Positions 1 through 9,406 of a DNA stretch of 64,000 nucleotides are shown piece after piece (the stretch's first letter is position 1; each line of letters starts with the position of its first letter). The notes beneath the pieces were generated by a model. That model saw nothing but the letters and a program-made list of their open reading frames with translations, ran no database searches and was not told the DNA's origin. The DNA is from Halomonas sp. (lineage in GTDB: Bacteria; Pseudomonadota; Gammaproteobacteria; Pseudomonadales; Halomonadaceae): NCBI RefSeq assembly GCF_020832045.1, contig NZ_JAFIFK010000065.1:1-64000 (forward strand), given 5' to 3'. Position numbers and translations under genes: made by a program.

Positions 1-37
1 TTGGTTGTGCACTGTCGAATCAGGAGTGAATTGAACC

Positions 38-298
38 ATGCCCATCTATGAATATCAGTGCAAGGCTTGCGGCCATCGTCTGGAAAAGCTCCAGAAGCTG
101 AGCGCCGCCCCCCTGACCGATTGTCCTGCCTGCAAAGCCCCTGAGCTAGGCCGACTGGTCTCCGCTGCAGGCTTCCGTCTGGCCGGTGGCGGCTGGTACG
201 AGACCGACTTCAAGTCCGGCAGCAAGAAGAACCTGGCCGGAGATTCCGCGGGTGGCAGCGAAAGCAAGGCGCCGGCGAAGGACGGCGCCGCGGCCTGA
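38..298 (+). CDS. FmdB-family putative zinc-ribbon protein
   Basis: An 86-residue protein whose N-terminal half is a zinc ribbon: a CKAC pair at residues 8-11 and a CPAC pair near residues 29-32 would bind one zinc. The remainder is Gly/Ser/Lys/Ala-rich and probably disordered. This matches the FmdB/CxxC_CxxC_SSSS family, which very often lies directly upstream of aspS, as here (54 bp gap). The family is named after a putative regulator of formamidase, but its molecular role is unknown. An AGGAG ribosome-binding site at about 22-26 supports the ATG at 38. Family call is confident; function is not established. Confidence 0.85.
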   Translation: MPIYEYQCKACGHRLEKLQKLSAAPLTDCPACKAPELGRLVSAAGFRLAGGGWYETDFKSGSKKNLAGDSAGGSESKAPAKDGAAA

Positions 299-352
299 CC
301 GCGACCGATACTGACACTTAATCGAAAACGCTTAACCGAAACAGGATACGAC

Positions 353-2131
353 ATGCGCAGCCATTATTGCGGCCAGCTCAACGAGACCCTGGTGGACCAG
401 ACGGTCACCCTGTGCGGCTGGGTTCATCGCCGCCGTGACCATGGGGGCGTGATCTTCCTCGACATGCGCGATCGCGACGGTATCGCTCAGGTCGTGGTCG
501 ACCCCGACACCGCCGAGGCCTTCGCCACTGCCGACCGCGCTCGCAGCGAGTACGTGCTGCGCATTTCCGGCCGCGTGCGTCTGCGCCCGGAGGGCACCCA
601 GAATCCCAAGATGCCCACCGGGATGATCGAGGTGCTGGCCAAGGACGTCGAAGTGCTGAACACGGCAGCCACACCGCCGTTCCAGCTCGACGAGCACGGT
701 AAGGTCGGCGAGGAGGTTCGCCTCAAGCATCGCTACATCGACCTGCGTCGTCCCGAGATGATCGAGAAACTGCGCCTGCGTTCGCGCATCTCGCATCACG
801 TGCGCGCCTTCCTCGAAGGGCAGGGCTTCCTAGACATCGAGACGCCGATCCTGACCCGTGCCACGCCCGAGGGCGCTCGCGACTACCTGGTGCCGAGCCG
901 CACCCACCCAGGCAGCTTCTTTGCACTGCCGCAATCGCCCCAGCTCTTCAAGCAACTGCTGATGGTCGCCGGCTTCGACCGCTACTACCAGATCGCCAAG
1001 TGTTTCCGTGACGAGGATCTGCGCGCCGATCGTCAGCCGGAGTTCACCCAGATCGATATCGAGGCCTCCTTCGTGGAGGAGAACGATATCATGGGCATCA
1101 CCGAGGCAATGATCCGCGAGCTGTTCCAGGACGTGCTCGACGTCGAACTTCCCGAATTCCCGCGTATGACCTGGGCCGACGCCATGGACCGCTACGGTTC
1201 CGACAAGCCCGATCTGCGCATTCCGCTGATGCTGGTCGATGTCGACGACCTGATGAAGCAGGTCGATTTCCAGGTCTTCTCGGGCCCGGCCAGTGCGGCC
1301 GATGGGCGCGTGGCGGCCTTGAAGGTACCGGGCGGGGCGAGCATGTCGCGCAAGGTGATCGACGACTATACCAAGTTCGTCGGCATTTACGGCGCCAAGG
1401 GTCTCGCTTGGATCAAGGTCAACGAGCGCGCCAAGGGTATCGAAGGCCTGCAGTCGCCGATCGTCAAGTTCATGGAGAACGTGATCGAGGAGCTGCTCGA
1501 CCGGGTCGGCGCGGCTGACGGCGACATCGTCTTCTTCGGCGCCGACAAGGCCAATGTCGTCAACGAGGCGCTCGGCGCACTGCGCGTCAAGCTGGGCGAG
1601 GATCTCGACCTCTATACCCGTGACTGGGCCCCGCTGTGGGTGGTCGACTTCCCCATGTTCGAAGCGGACGACAACGGCCGCCTGAGCCCGTTGCACCACC
1701 CGTTCACCTCGCCCTCATGCAGCCCCGAGGAGCTCAAGGCGAATCCGGCCGGCGCGCTCTCCCGTGCCTACGACATGGTGCTCAACGGCACCGAGCTGGG
1801 TGGCGGCTCGATCCGTATTCACGACCAGCAGATGCAGAGTACGGTATTCGAGATTCTTGGCATCGGTGAGGAAGAAGCCCGTGAGAAATTCGGCTTCCTT
1901 CTCGACGCGCTGCACTACGGTGCGCCGCCCCATGGCGGCTTGGCCTTCGGTCTCGACCGTCTGGTAATGCTGATGGCGGGATCGCGGACCATTCGCGAAG
2001 TGATTGCCTTCCCCAAGACCCAGAGTGCGGCCTGTCTGATGACCGACGCTCCCGGAGAGGTGAGTGGCGATCAGCTGCGTGAGCTCAACATCCGGCTGCG
2101 CCAGAAGGCCAAGGTGGAAGAGCAGGAGTAA
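353..2131 (+). CDS. aspS: Aspartyl-tRNA synthetase
   Basis: A 592-residue class II aminoacyl-tRNA synthetase that charges tRNA-Asp with aspartate in the cytosol. Visible parts in order: N-terminal OB-fold anticodon-binding domain (about 1-110), motif 2 with [16 protein letters not shown] (about 218-233), the bacterial GAD insertion (about 300-410), and C-terminal motif 3 with [12 protein letters not shown] near 530. The length is typical of bacterial AspRS. The start MRSHYCGQL is the usual family N-terminus. It follows the FmdB-like gene and precedes ruvC; the nudB and yebC genes often found between aspS and ruvC in relatives are absent. Whether it is discriminating or also charges tRNA-Asn cannot be told by eye. 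Confidence 0.97.
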   Translation: MRSHYCGQLNETLVDQTVTLCGWVHRRRDHGGVIFLDMRDRDGIAQVVVDPDTAEAFATADRARSEYVLRISGRVRLRPEGTQNPKMPTGMIEVLAKDVEVLNTAATPPFQLDEHGKVGEEVRLKHRYIDLRRPEMIEKLRLRSRISHHVRAFLEGQGFLDIETPILTRATPEGARDYLVPSRTHPGSFFALPQSPQLFKQLLMVAGFDRYYQIAKCFRDEDLRADRQPEFTQIDIEASFVEENDIMGITEAMIRELFQDVLDVELPEFPRMTWADAMDRYGSDKPDLRIPLMLVDVDDLMKQVDFQVFSGPASAADGRVAALKVPGGASMSRKVIDDYTKFVGIYGAKGLAWIKVNERAKGIEGLQSPIVKFMENVIEELLDRVGAADGDIVFFGADKANVVNEALGALRVKLGEDLDLYTRDWAPLWVVDFPMFEADDNGRLSPLHHPFTSPSCSPEELKANPAGALSRAYDMVLNGTELGGGSIRIHDQQMQSTVFEILGIGEEEAREKFGFLLDALHYGAPPHGGLAFGLDRLVMLMAGSRTIREVIAFPKTQSAACLMTDAPGEVSGDQLRELNIRLRQKAKVEEQE

Positions 2132-2161
2132 CGTCCTGGCCTGCCCGAGCAGCATCTACCG

Positions 2162-2185
2162 AACCGGCGCCCCAGGGCGCCGGTT
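2162..2185 (+). terminator. Hairpin after aspS
   Basis: A perfect 10-bp inverted repeat (AACCGGCGCC / GGCGCCGGTT) with a CCAG loop lies 30 bp after the aspS stop. Only a short T run (TTTC) follows, so it may be a weak intrinsic terminator or an mRNA-stabilising hairpin ahead of ruvC. Confidence 0.6.
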
Positions 2186-2224
2186 TCATGAGGTATCCAC
2201 CTGGGCGAAGCTCGAGGAAGTGCC

Positions 2225-2764
2225 ATGTTGATTCTAGGAATCGATCCTGGCTCGCGCATCACCGGCTACGGCGTGCTCGATGTCAGCACACCCAAACCGC
2301 GCTATGTGGCCAGCGGTTGCATTCGCCTGCAGGATGTCGAGCTGTCGCAGCGCTTGGCACGCATCTATGCCGGCATCGCTGAGCTCATTTCCCTGCATCG
2401 TCCGGGCGAACTGGCCATCGAGCAGGTGTTCATGGCTAAGAATCCGGATTCCGCGCTGAAGCTGGGCCAGGCGCGCGGTGCGGCGATCGTCTGTGCTGCC
2501 AATCACGGCCTGGCAGTGAATGAATACGGGCCGCGTCAGATCAAGCAGGCCGTCACCGGCAGTGGGGCGGCGGCCAAGGCACAGGTACAGCACATGGTGG
2601 TGGCTATTTTGGGGCTCGATGGGGTCCCCCAGGCCGATGCCGCCGATGCGCTGGCCATCGCCCTGACTCACGCTCACGCCAGGCTGGGCCTGATTCATCA
2701 GGGTAGTTTCGGCGGTCATCGGGCGCGCCGAAGGGGCGGGTCATGGCGCGATTACCAACCCTGA
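2225..2764 (+). CDS. ruvC: Holliday junction resolvase RuvC
   Basis: A 179-residue endonuclease that resolves Holliday junctions by paired nicks, working with the RuvAB motor. The RNase H-like fold is evident: the first acidic residue in [13 protein letters not shown] at the N-terminus, the Glu in [14 protein letters not shown] (about 66-79), the GQARG segment, and the C-terminal acidic pair in [14 protein letters not shown] (about 139-152). A GAGGAAG ribosome-binding site precedes the ATG. It heads the ruvCAB cluster and is separated from ruvA by 134 bp that contain a small inverted repeat (CTGGTC at 2817 and GACCAG at 2835) but no LexA box that I can recognise. Confidence 0.96.
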   Translation: MLILGIDPGSRITGYGVLDVSTPKPRYVASGCIRLQDVELSQRLARIYAGIAELISLHRPGELAIEQVFMAKNPDSALKLGQARGAAIVCAANHGLAVNEYGPRQIKQAVTGSGAAAKAQVQHMVVAILGLDGVPQADAADALAIALTHAHARLGLIHQGSFGGHRARRRGGSWRDYQP

Positions 2765-2898
2765 AACGAGCGGGGTCAGGGGGATCGAATAATTGTCGAA
2801 CACCGTTTACTCTAGACTGGTCAGCCGCTTGAGCGACCAGTATAGTGGCGCCAGGAAGGCTTAGTAACCTGATGTTCTTGGATGGATAGTGGAGCCCC

Positions 2899-3513
2899 AT
2901 GATCGGACGCCTGCGTGGCACCCTGCTCGACAAGCAACCGCCCTGGCTGGTCGTTGACGTGGCCGGCGTAGGATACGAACTCGAGGCATCGATGACCACT
3001 CTGGTGGCGCTGCCCGGGGTGGGCGAAGCGGTTTCCCTCTACACGCACCTGACTGTGCGCGAAGATGCTCATCTGCTGTTCGGCTTCGCCCGTGAGCAGG
3101 AGAGGGCCCTGTTTCGTGCCCTGATCCGTGTCAATGGCGTCGGCCCCAAGCTGGCATTGGCCATTCTTTCGGGGATGGACGAATCGGCCTTCATCCGCTG
3201 CGTGATGGAGGACGATGTGAAATCGCTGACGCGGCTGCCGGGCGTGGGTAAGAAGACGGCCGAGCGACTGATCATCGAGATGCGCGACCGCTTTCCTCAC
3301 TGGGAGCATCCAGGTGAGCTTGGGCTTCCCGCCGTCTCGCAGGAGGCACAGGCGGGGGGCAGAAACCAGGATCCACTGGTCGATGCCGAGGCCGCGTTGG
3401 TCAGCTTGGGCTACAAGCCCACCGAGGCGGCGAAGATGCTTTCAGGGCTGGACGAAGGCCTGTCCACCGAGGCCATGATCAAGGCTGCCCTGACCAGGCG
3501 CATGGCTGGGTAG
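2899..3513 (+). CDS. ruvA: Holliday junction DNA helicase subunit RuvA
   Basis: A 204-residue junction-binding subunit that tetramerises on four-way DNA and recruits RuvB rings for branch migration. The N-terminal OB-fold domain begins MIGRLRGTLLDKQPPWLVVD. Two helix-hairpin-helix motifs are visible: VNGVGPKLALAIL (about 79-91) and LPGVGKKTAERLIIEM (about 114-129). The C-terminal domain III (about 155-204) ends with ALVSLGYKPTEAAKML, which contacts RuvB. Length is normal. It lies between ruvC and ruvB, with a terminator-like hairpin before ruvB. Confidence 0.96.
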   Translation: MIGRLRGTLLDKQPPWLVVDVAGVGYELEASMTTLVALPGVGEAVSLYTHLTVREDAHLLFGFAREQERALFRALIRVNGVGPKLALAILSGMDESAFIRCVMEDDVKSLTRLPGVGKKTAERLIIEMRDRFPHWEHPGELGLPAVSQEAQAGGRNQDPLVDAEAALVSLGYKPTEAAKMLSGLDEGLSTEAMIKAALTRRMAG

Positions 3514-3570
3514 GAGCAACGCATGGCATGCATCGGCCCAGCGCGTCCCCACCTCGACCAGAGCGAGGAT

Positions 3571-3595
3571 GGTGGCACCGCCACCCTGTTTTTTC
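3571..3595 (+). terminator. Intrinsic terminator-like hairpin between ruvA and ruvB
   Basis: GGTGGC / ACC / GCCACC forms a 6-bp GC-rich stem with a 3-nt loop, followed immediately by CTGTTTTTTC. Stem plus six-T tract is the classic Rho-independent layout. Its place inside the ruvAB cluster, 23 bp before the ruvB start, suggests partial termination or attenuation, so ruvB and the downstream genes may have their own promoter. Confidence 0.75.
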
Positions 3596-3617
3596 ATGAA
3601 CGCCATGAGTGTTCGAC

Positions 3618-4655
3618 ATGATGCAAAATGACCGTCTGATCGCCGCCGATGAGCGCGAGGGTGAAAGCCGCGTCGACCACGCGATTCGCCCCAAGAGCCT
3701 GGCCGAATACATCGGCCAGCCGCGCATGCGCGAGCAGATGGAAATCTTCATTCGTGCCGCTCGCGGGCGTGAGGAGAGTCTCGACCACACGCTGGTGTTC
3801 GGGCCGCCGGGGCTGGGCAAGACCACGCTCGCCAACATCATTGCCGCTGAAATGGGGGTGGGGCTCAAGTCCACCTCCGGGCCGGTACTCGAGCGTGCCG
3901 GCGATCTGGCGGCGATGCTTACCAACCTGCAGCCGGGCGATGTGCTCTTCATCGATGAAATCCATCGCCTGTCACCGGTGGTGGAGGAAATTCTCTATCC
4001 CGCCATGGAGGATTTTCAGCTCGATATCGTCATCGGCGAAGGGCCGGCGGCTCGCTCGATCAAGCTCGACCTCCCGCCTTTTACGCTGGTGGGTGCGACC
4101 ACCCGTGCGGGCTTGCTCACGTCGCCGTTGCGCGACCGCTTTGGTATCGTCCAGCGCCTGGAGTTCTACGCTATCGATGAACTCACCGAGATCGTGGCGC
4201 GCTCCGCCAGACTCCTCGGGGTCGAAGCCAATCTCGACGGCGCCCGTGAAGTGGCTCGGCGCTCACGAGGAACGCCGCGTATCGCCAATCGTCTGCTGCG
4301 CAGGGTGCGTGACTTCGCTCAGGTGCGCGGCAACGGTCGGGTGGACGCGGAGCTGGCCGATCAGGCACTGAACATGCTTCACGTCGACCATCATGGGCTC
4401 GATCATATGGACCGTCGCTTGTTGCTGGCCATGATCGAGAAATTCGACGGTGGCCCGGTGGGTATCGATTCGCTGGCGGCGGCCATCGGCGAAGAGCGCG
4501 ATACCATCGAGGACGTGATCGAGCCCTACCTGATACAGCAAGGACTGATGATGCGCACGGCCCGGGGCCGGGTCGTCACCCGTCAGGCCTGGCAGCATTT
4601 CGGCCTCGTGCCCAACGAGCAGGCACAAGATGCGAGCGGTGAGGTGCGTAAGTGA
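3618..4655 (+). CDS. ruvB: Holliday junction branch-migration ATPase RuvB
   Basis: An AAA+ ATPase of 345 residues from the chosen ATG; it forms hexameric rings that pump DNA through RuvA-bound junctions. Walker [10 protein letters not shown] (near residue 60), Walker B LFIDEIHR (near 110), sensor region [12 protein letters not shown] and the C-terminal winged-helix domain (about 265-345, with [13 protein letters not shown]) are visible. Start choice: a GTG at 3609 and ATGs at 3618 and 3621 are in frame; GAGTG at 3607-3611 gives sensible spacing to 3618. The last 4 bp overlap the GTG start of ybgC, implying translational coupling. Confidence 0.95.
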   Translation: MMQNDRLIAADEREGESRVDHAIRPKSLAEYIGQPRMREQMEIFIRAARGREESLDHTLVFGPPGLGKTTLANIIAAEMGVGLKSTSGPVLERAGDLAAMLTNLQPGDVLFIDEIHRLSPVVEEILYPAMEDFQLDIVIGEGPAARSIKLDLPPFTLVGATTRAGLLTSPLRDRFGIVQRLEFYAIDELTEIVARSARLLGVEANLDGAREVARRSRGTPRIANRLLRRVRDFAQVRGNGRVDAELADQALNMLHVDHHGLDHMDRRLLLAMIEKFDGGPVGIDSLAAAIGEERDTIEDVIEPYLIQQGLMMRTARGRVVTRQAWQHFGLVPNEQAQDASGEVRK

Positions 4656-5047
4656 GTGAATTTCAGCTACCGCTGCGCGTTTACATCGAGGATACCGATG
4701 CCGGTGGCATCGTCTACTACGTCAACTATCTCAAGTACATGGAGCGGGCACGCAGTGAATGGCTTCGCCATCACGGCTTCACCCAGCGCGAACTGCTCGA
4801 TGCCGGCGTTCAGCTGGTGGTGCATCGACTGGAGTGTCGCTATGCCAAGCCCGCCCGTCTCGACGATCAGCTTTGCGCTACCGCAGCTATCGAATCGAGC
4901 GGACGCTGTCGATTGAGCTTTTGTCAGTCGGTGCAGCGTAGTGGGGAACCCTTATGCGAAGCGCGAGTCGACATCGCCTGTCTGGATGCGTCGCGCCTCA
5001 AACCCAGACCCTGGCCGCCGGCACTTGCCGCGGTTATCAATGCTTGA
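4652..5047 (+). CDS. ybgC: Tol-Pal-associated acyl-CoA thioesterase YbgC
   Basis: A 131-residue hot-dog-fold thioesterase. The active-site signature [20 protein letters not shown] at residues 10-29 carries the catalytic Asp found in the 4-hydroxybenzoyl-CoA thioesterase/YbgC family. It is the usual first gene of the tol-pal cluster and is thought to act on short acyl-CoA or phospholipid-related substrates at the inner membrane. The GTG start overlaps the ruvB stop (GTGA) and follows a GGTGAGG ribosome-binding site. tolQ starts 23 bp downstream. Confidence 0.94.
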   Translation: MSEFQLPLRVYIEDTDAGGIVYYVNYLKYMERARSEWLRHHGFTQRELLDAGVQLVVHRLECRYAKPARLDDQLCATAAIESSGRCRLSFCQSVQRSGEPLCEARVDIACLDASRLKPRPWPPALAAVINA

Positions 5048-5070
5048 ATGCAAGATCAGCGAGGATGCCC

Positions 5071-5760
5071 GTGAACGACTCCATGTCTATACCCCACCTG
5101 ATCATGAGCGCCAGCACCGTGGTGCAGCTGGTCATGCTGATCCTGGTGATAGGTTCGATACTCTCGTGGGTAGTGATTTTCCAGCGCACGTTCGTCATGC
5201 GCCGGGCGCGTGCCGCGCACCAGGCTTTCGAGGAGCGCTTCTGGTCAGGGGTAGATCTCAACGAGCTCTACCGTGAAACCCCCTCGGAGCAGGAAACTCA
5301 GGGCGCCGAGCAGGTCTTCCGTGCCGGTTTTCGTGAATTCAATCGCCTGATGCCCAAGACCAAGAGTGCCGATGCCATTCTCGACGGCGTGCAGCGCAGC
5401 ATGCGGGTCGCATGGTCACGCGAAGAGGAGCGCCTGACCCTGCACCTCGTTTTTCTGGCTACGGTGGCCTCGGCGAGTCCTTATATCGGCCTGTTCGGTA
5501 CCGTATGGGGCATCATGGGCTCGTTCCAGGCACTCTCCATGGCGCAGCAGGCCACGCTGGCTACCGTTGCCCCCTGGATCGCCGAAGCCTTGATCGCAAC
5601 CGCCATGGGCCTGTTCGCCGCTATCCCGGCAGTAATCTTCTTCAACCGGCTGTCGTCCGAGTCCGATCGCCTGCTGGGCAAGTACGAGGACTTTGCCGAG
5701 GAGTTTCACTCCATCCTGCACCGCAATCTGCAGGGTCGCAGCGAAGCCAGCACCGCCTGA
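5071..5760 (+). CDS. tolQ: Tol-Pal inner-membrane motor protein TolQ
   Basis: A 229-residue member of the TolQ/ExbB/MotA proton-channel family. It forms the stator with TolR that uses proton-motive force to energise TolA during outer-membrane constriction. Three membrane segments are visible: about 12-35 (VVQLVMLILVIGSILSWVVI), about 130-155 (VFLATVASASPYIGLFGTVW) and about 165-195 (IAEALIATAMGLFAAIPAVI). Start choice: the reading frame is open far upstream into ybgC, but GAGG at 5061-5064 is 6 nt from a GTG at 5071, giving MNDSMSIPHLIM, a family-like N-terminus. ATGs at 5065 and 5083 are alternatives. Confidence 0.94.
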   Translation: MNDSMSIPHLIMSASTVVQLVMLILVIGSILSWVVIFQRTFVMRRARAAHQAFEERFWSGVDLNELYRETPSEQETQGAEQVFRAGFREFNRLMPKTKSADAILDGVQRSMRVAWSREEERLTLHLVFLATVASASPYIGLFGTVWGIMGSFQALSMAQQATLATVAPWIAEALIATAMGLFAAIPAVIFFNRLSSESDRLLGKYEDFAEEFHSILHRNLQGRSEASTA

Positions 5761-5772
5761 GGGAGTCGCGAC

Positions 5773-6210
5773 ATGCATGGTCCGTTCAATCGCGGCGGTC
5801 GCCGCAAGCCGATGGGGGAGATCAACGTCGTCCCCTTCATCGATGTCATGTTGGTGCTGCTGGTCATCTTCATGATCACGGCGCCCATGTTGACCCAGGG
5901 TGTCCAGGTCGAGCTGCCCCAAGTCACGTCCGAGCCGCTCGAGTCGCAGGAAGACCGCGACCCCATCATCGTCTCGGTGGATCGGGAGGGGGGGTACTAC
6001 CTGTCGATCGGTGGCGAAGAGATGGCCGTCGACCTCCAGGAGTTGGGCGATCGCGTGCTCATCCTGCTCGAGCAGCAACCCGGCACGCCCGTCATGGTGC
6101 GCGGTGATCGTTTCGTGCCCTACGGGGAAATCGTGACCCTGATGAGCACGCTCCAAGTCTCCGGGGTTGCCAACGTGGGCCTGCTATCCGAGCCGCCAGC
6201 GCGTGATTAA
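5773..6210 (+). CDS. tolR: Tol-Pal motor protein TolR
   Basis: A 145-residue ExbD/TolR protein with a single N-terminal membrane helix and a periplasmic domain. The helix begins INVVPFIDVMLVLLVIFM (about 17-34), and its Asp is the conserved proton-carrying residue. The periplasmic part (about 45-145) has the TolR fold with DRDPIIVSVDREGGYYLSI. It pairs with TolQ and contacts TolA. A GGGAGTC ribosome-binding site precedes the ATG, 12 bp after the tolQ stop. Confidence 0.95.
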   Translation: MHGPFNRGGRRKPMGEINVVPFIDVMLVLLVIFMITAPMLTQGVQVELPQVTSEPLESQEDRDPIIVSVDREGGYYLSIGGEEMAVDLQELGDRVLILLEQQPGTPVMVRGDRFVPYGEIVTLMSTLQVSGVANVGLLSEPPARD

Positions 6211-6241
6211 GAGTCGCTTGATCAAGAGATTAGGAGACGTG

Positions 6242-7504
6242 ATGGCCCGACGTCAGCGCGGCCCTATGCCCGTCAATGATGGGCCTGTCGGCTATGGCGT
6301 GCCCACTTTACTAGCGATTGGCCTGCACGTACTGGTCGTGGTGCTCAGCTTGATCACCTTGCCCCAACGCCAGTCGGAGATACCCGAGTCGACCTCCATC
6401 GTCCAGGCAACGCTGGTGAGCACCGAAACCACGACCGATCAGGCCCAGCGTGCCGAAGAGGCGCGCGCACGTGCTGCGGCTCGCCAGGCTGAGGATGAGG
6501 CTCGCGAGGAAGAGGCGGCCCGGCAGGCCGAAGCCGAAGAGCAGGCCCGCGCGGAAGCTGAGCGTCAGGCTGCCGAAGAGCAGGCGCGCGAGGCCGAACA
6601 GCAGCAGCAGGCACGTGAAGAGGAGGCCCGTCGCCTGCAGGAGTCGCGCCAGGAAGCCGAAGCCGAAGCCCAGCGTCGTGCCGAGGAAGCCGAGCGCCAG
6701 ACGCGTCTGCGTGAGGAGCAGGAGGCCGAGCGTCAGCGTCAGCAGGAAGCGGCGGCGGAAGCCGAGCGGCAGCGTCAACTCGAAGCCCAACAGCGTGCTG
6801 AAGAGGAAGCCCAGCGCCAGCAGGAGGCCGAAGCCCAGCGTCAGCGCGAGGCCGAAGCCCAGCGTCAGCGCGAGGCCGAAGAGCAGCGTCGCCGCGAGGA
6901 GGAAGCTCAGCGCCAGCGCGAGGCCGAGGAGCAGCAGCGTCGTGAGCAGGAGGCACAGCAACAGCGCGAGGCCGAAGAGCAGCGTCGCCGCGAGGAGGAG
7001 GCTCAGCGTGAGCGTGAAGCCGAGGAGCAGCGCCAGCGCGAGGCGGAAGCCCAGCGTCAGCGTGAGGAGGAAGCTCGACGCGCCGCCGAGGCCGAGGCGC
7101 AGCGTCAGCGCGAGGAGGAGGCGCGGCGCGCCGCCGAAGCTGCTAGCCAGGGGCTGGACCGCGCCATCGAAGGCGAATCGGATGCGGTAGCCAATGCCCG
7201 TCAGGCGCAGGAAGCGGCCAATAGCTTCATCAATCTGGTTCGTCGTGCAGTGGAACAGGCCTGGGTGATTCCGCCAGGCTCCAGCGGTGGACTGGCGGCG
7301 ACGGTTCAGGTCCAGTTGGGCCCCTCCGGTGAGCTGTTTGGCGCTACCATTAGTCAGAGTAGTGGGGACGGCACCTTCGACCGATCTGCGCTACAGGCAG
7401 TGGAAGCCGCCGCACCGTTTAATGAACTGCGTCAGCTGCCAGCAGCGGCGCAACGTGACTTCCGACAGTTCAATCTGCGTTTCACACCGGGAGATGTACG
7501 CTGA
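6242..7504 (+). CDS. tolA: Cell-envelope integrity protein TolA
   Basis: A 420-residue TolA spanning the periplasm from the inner membrane towards Pal and TolB. A membrane helix at about 21-42 ([20 protein letters not shown]) is followed by a very long Ala/Glu/Arg/Gln-rich helical domain (about 60-305) and a C-terminal domain (about 330-420) with [16 protein letters not shown]-like sequence, which binds TolB and Pal. The frame is open upstream to 6167 inside tolR; TAGGAG at 6231-6236 selects the ATG at 6242. The helical region contains near-identical DNA repeats, so its length may vary between strains. The 3' end overlaps the tolB start (TGATG). Confidence 0.93.
   Translation: MARRQRGPMPVNDGPVGYGVPTLLAIGLHVLVVVLSLITLPQRQSEIPESTSIVQATLVSTETTTDQAQRAEEARARAAARQAEDEAREEEAARQAEAEEQARAEAERQAAEEQAREAEQQQQAREEEARRLQESRQEAEAEAQRRAEEAERQTRLREEQEAERQRQQEAAAEAERQRQLEAQQRAEEEAQRQQEAEAQRQREAEAQRQREAEEQRRREEEAQRQREAEEQQRREQEAQQQREAEEQRRREEEAQREREAEEQRQREAEAQRQREEEARRAAEAEAQRQREEEARRAAEAASQGLDRAIEGESDAVANARQAQEAANSFINLVRRAVEQAWVIPPGSSGGLAATVQVQLGPSGELFGATISQSSGDGTFDRSALQAVEAAAPFNELRQLPAAAQRDFRQFNLRFTPGDVR
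6871..7008 (+). repeat. 96-bp-spaced direct repeat inside tolA
   Basis: The 42 bp at 6871-6912 recur at 6967-7008 with a single mismatch, a spacing of 96 bp or 32 codons. Shorter copies of the same EAQRQREAE-type codon string surround them. The repeat keeps frame and heptad-like periodicity, as expected for internal duplication within the TolA helical domain. Confidence 0.85.
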
Positions 7505-8793
7505 TGAAAGCCCTGATGACTACCTGGCTAAGCGCCTTGCTGATCTTGTTCAGCTCGCTTGCCCAAGCCAACCTGACCATCGAGATCACCCGCGGCAGCG
7601 ACCGTGCAACCCCTATCGCGGTCGTACCGTTCTCAGCCGACGGGGAAAGCGTGCCGGAGGATGTGGCCCAGATCATCAGCGACAATCTCGAGCGCAGCGG
7701 TTACTTCGCTCCGCTCGAGCGCAATGCCATGTACGACCGTCCCAGCTCCGGCGATCAGGTCCAATATGGCCAATGGCGTGCGCTGGATGTGCGCTATCTG
7801 GTGGTGGGCCAGGTCAGCCGTGCCGCCGATGGCTATCGGATCCGCTACGAGCTGATGGATGTCAGCGGTCAGCGCCGCATGATTGGCGAAAGTGTCAGCG
7901 CCGGAGCCAATGAGTTGCGCGGCGGTGCCCACTACATCAGCGATCAGATCTTCGAGGCCGTCACCGGTATCCGTGGCGCCTTCTCGACGCGCATCGCCTA
8001 TGTGACGGCTCAGGGTGCCGATCAGGACATGCAGTTTGCTCTGTACGTAGCCGATGCCGATGGCCACAACAGTCAACAGGTACTGAGCTCACGCGAGCCG
8101 ATCCTGTCGCCGGCATGGTCGCCGGATGGTCGCAAGCTCGCCTACGTCTCCTTCGAGACTGAACGCCCCGCGATCTATGTCCAGGATGTCGGCACCGGGC
8201 AGCGCGCCCAGGTGGCGTCGTTCGACGGCATCAACGGCGCGCCTGCCTGGTCGCCCGATGGTCGCCAACTGGCCATGACCCTGTCCAAGGACGGCCAGCC
8301 CGATATCTATGTGATGGACGTGGGGTCGCGCAATCTGCAGCAGATCACCAACAGCTCGAGCATCGATACCGAGCCTGCCTGGGCGCCGGATGGTCGCAGC
8401 CTGATCTTCACCTCCGACCGCAGCGGGGGCCCCCAGATCTACCGGCATAATCTCAGCAGCGGGCAGTCCGAGCGCTTGACCTTTACCGGCAATTACAACG
8501 CTCGGGGTCGCTTGTCGCCGGATGGAGAGTCGCTGTTCTTGATCCATCGTAGCAACAGCGGTTTTCAGGTTGCACGCCAGGATCTGGGTTCCGGACGTCT
8601 GGTAGTAATCAGTGAAACGCGTTGGGATGAATCACCTAGTGTTGCACCCAACGGGACCATGGTAATCTTCGCCACCCAGCAAGGTAACAGCGGGGTGTTG
8701 GGGGCCGTGTCGGCCGATGGACGGGCGTCCTACCGGTTGCCGTCGGCGCGTGGTGACGTGCGTGAACCCGCATGGTCACCGTTCTTGAACTAA
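7504..8793 (+). CDS. tolB: Tol-Pal system protein TolB
   Basis: A 429-residue periplasmic protein with a signal peptide (about 1-22, cleavage after SLAQA). An N-terminal domain (about 25-160) precedes a six-bladed beta-propeller built from WD40-like PD40 repeats, visible as recurrent [26 protein letters not shown] and [13 protein letters not shown] motifs. The propeller binds Pal, and the N-terminal TolB box binds TolA. Its start overlaps the tolA stop. A normal-length member in the expected operon position. Confidence 0.97.
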   Translation: MKALMTTWLSALLILFSSLAQANLTIEITRGSDRATPIAVVPFSADGESVPEDVAQIISDNLERSGYFAPLERNAMYDRPSSGDQVQYGQWRALDVRYLVVGQVSRAADGYRIRYELMDVSGQRRMIGESVSAGANELRGGAHYISDQIFEAVTGIRGAFSTRIAYVTAQGADQDMQFALYVADADGHNSQQVLSSREPILSPAWSPDGRKLAYVSFETERPAIYVQDVGTGQRAQVASFDGINGAPAWSPDGRQLAMTLSKDGQPDIYVMDVGSRNLQQITNSSSIDTEPAWAPDGRSLIFTSDRSGGPQIYRHNLSSGQSERLTFTGNYNARGRLSPDGESLFLIHRSNSGFQVARQDLGSGRLVVISETRWDESPSVAPNGTMVIFATQQGNSGVLGAVSADGRASYRLPSARGDVREPAWSPFLN

Positions 8794-8830
8794 TGGTACG
8801 TGTCATTCAAGTTCTTTGAGGAGTTTCACC

Positions 8831-9370
8831 ATGCAATTCAAGTCACATGCCAGAACTCTGGCAATTGCCCTGTCACTGGCCCTGATTGCCGGCTGTTCCA
8901 GCACCGGTGGCAGCCGTGACGGCTCCATGGATGGCACAACCCGCGCCGATGGCGGTGTCGGTACCGGCACTGCCGGCTCCGGCCAGGTCAGCGGCACCGG
9001 CGTCAATGGCGATCGCGCCGGCCAGCAAGCCGACGGTCGCATTCCGGAAGTCCGCACCATCTATTTCGACTATGACCGGGACAGCATCCGTTCGGAGTTC
9101 GAATCGGTGCTGGTGGCCCATGCCCGTTACCTGCGCTCCAACGGCAATGCCCGTGTCGTCCTGCAGGGCCACACGGACGAGCGTGGCACCCGTGAGTACA
9201 ACATGGCATTGGGCGAGCGTCGCGCCAATTCGGTCAAGCGCTTCCTCGAGGTGCAGGGTGTTTCCCCGTCACAGCTCCAGGTGGTCAGCTACGGCGAAGA
9301 GCGCCTGGCCGTCCGTGGCAACGGCGAAGATGCCCATGCACAAAACCGTCGCGTGGTCTTTGCCTACTGA
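8831..9370 (+). CDS. pal: Peptidoglycan-associated lipoprotein Pal
   Basis: A 179-residue outer-membrane lipoprotein. The signal peptide ends in a lipobox LIAGC (Cys at about 22). A Gly/Ser/Thr-rich linker (about 23-70) leads to an OmpA-like domain with YFDYDRDSIRSEF (about 78-90) and the peptidoglycan-binding signature GHTDERGTREYNMALGERRA (about 116-135). It anchors the outer membrane to peptidoglycan and partners with TolB and TolA. GAGGAG at 8818-8823 selects the ATG at 8831 over one 15 bp upstream. Confidence 0.97.
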   Translation: MQFKSHARTLAIALSLALIAGCSSTGGSRDGSMDGTTRADGGVGTGTAGSGQVSGTGVNGDRAGQQADGRIPEVRTIYFDYDRDSIRSEFESVLVAHARYLRSNGNARVVLQGHTDERGTREYNMALGERRANSVKRFLEVQGVSPSQLQVVSYGEERLAVRGNGEDAHAQNRRVVFAY

Positions 9371-9377
9371 GCGAACT

Positions 9378-9393
9378 GGCGCGTTCGCGCGCC
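9378..9393 (+). other. TTCG-loop hairpin between pal and cpoB
   Basis: GGCGCG-TTCG-CGCGCC forms a 6-bp GC stem closed by a UUCG-type tetraloop, an unusually stable RNA fold. It has no T tract, so it more likely protects the pal mRNA 3' end or acts as a processing site than terminates transcription. The cpoB ribosome-binding site follows at once. Confidence 0.5.
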
Positions 9394-9406
9394 TATGGAG
9401 TAATGC

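Noticed and set aside
2765-2898. A LexA (SOS) box upstream of ruvA
   Set aside because: The inverted repeat CTGGTC...GACCAG does not fit the CTG-N10-CAG type sequence with an AT-rich core; it is left as an unassigned hairpin.
4954-5070. An upstream tolQ start at 4954
   Set aside because: It would add 39 residues overlapping ybgC, before the conserved N-terminus; the GTG at 5071 has the best-placed ribosome-binding site.
6311-6961. Leucine-rich antisense frames under tolA resembling membrane proteins
   Set aside because: Apparent hydrophobicity is the complement of the Glu/Gln/Ala codons of the TolA helical repeats.
6871-7008. Regular repeats that could suggest a CRISPR array
   Set aside because: The repeats are in frame within tolA, with no unique spacers of constant length and no cas genes.
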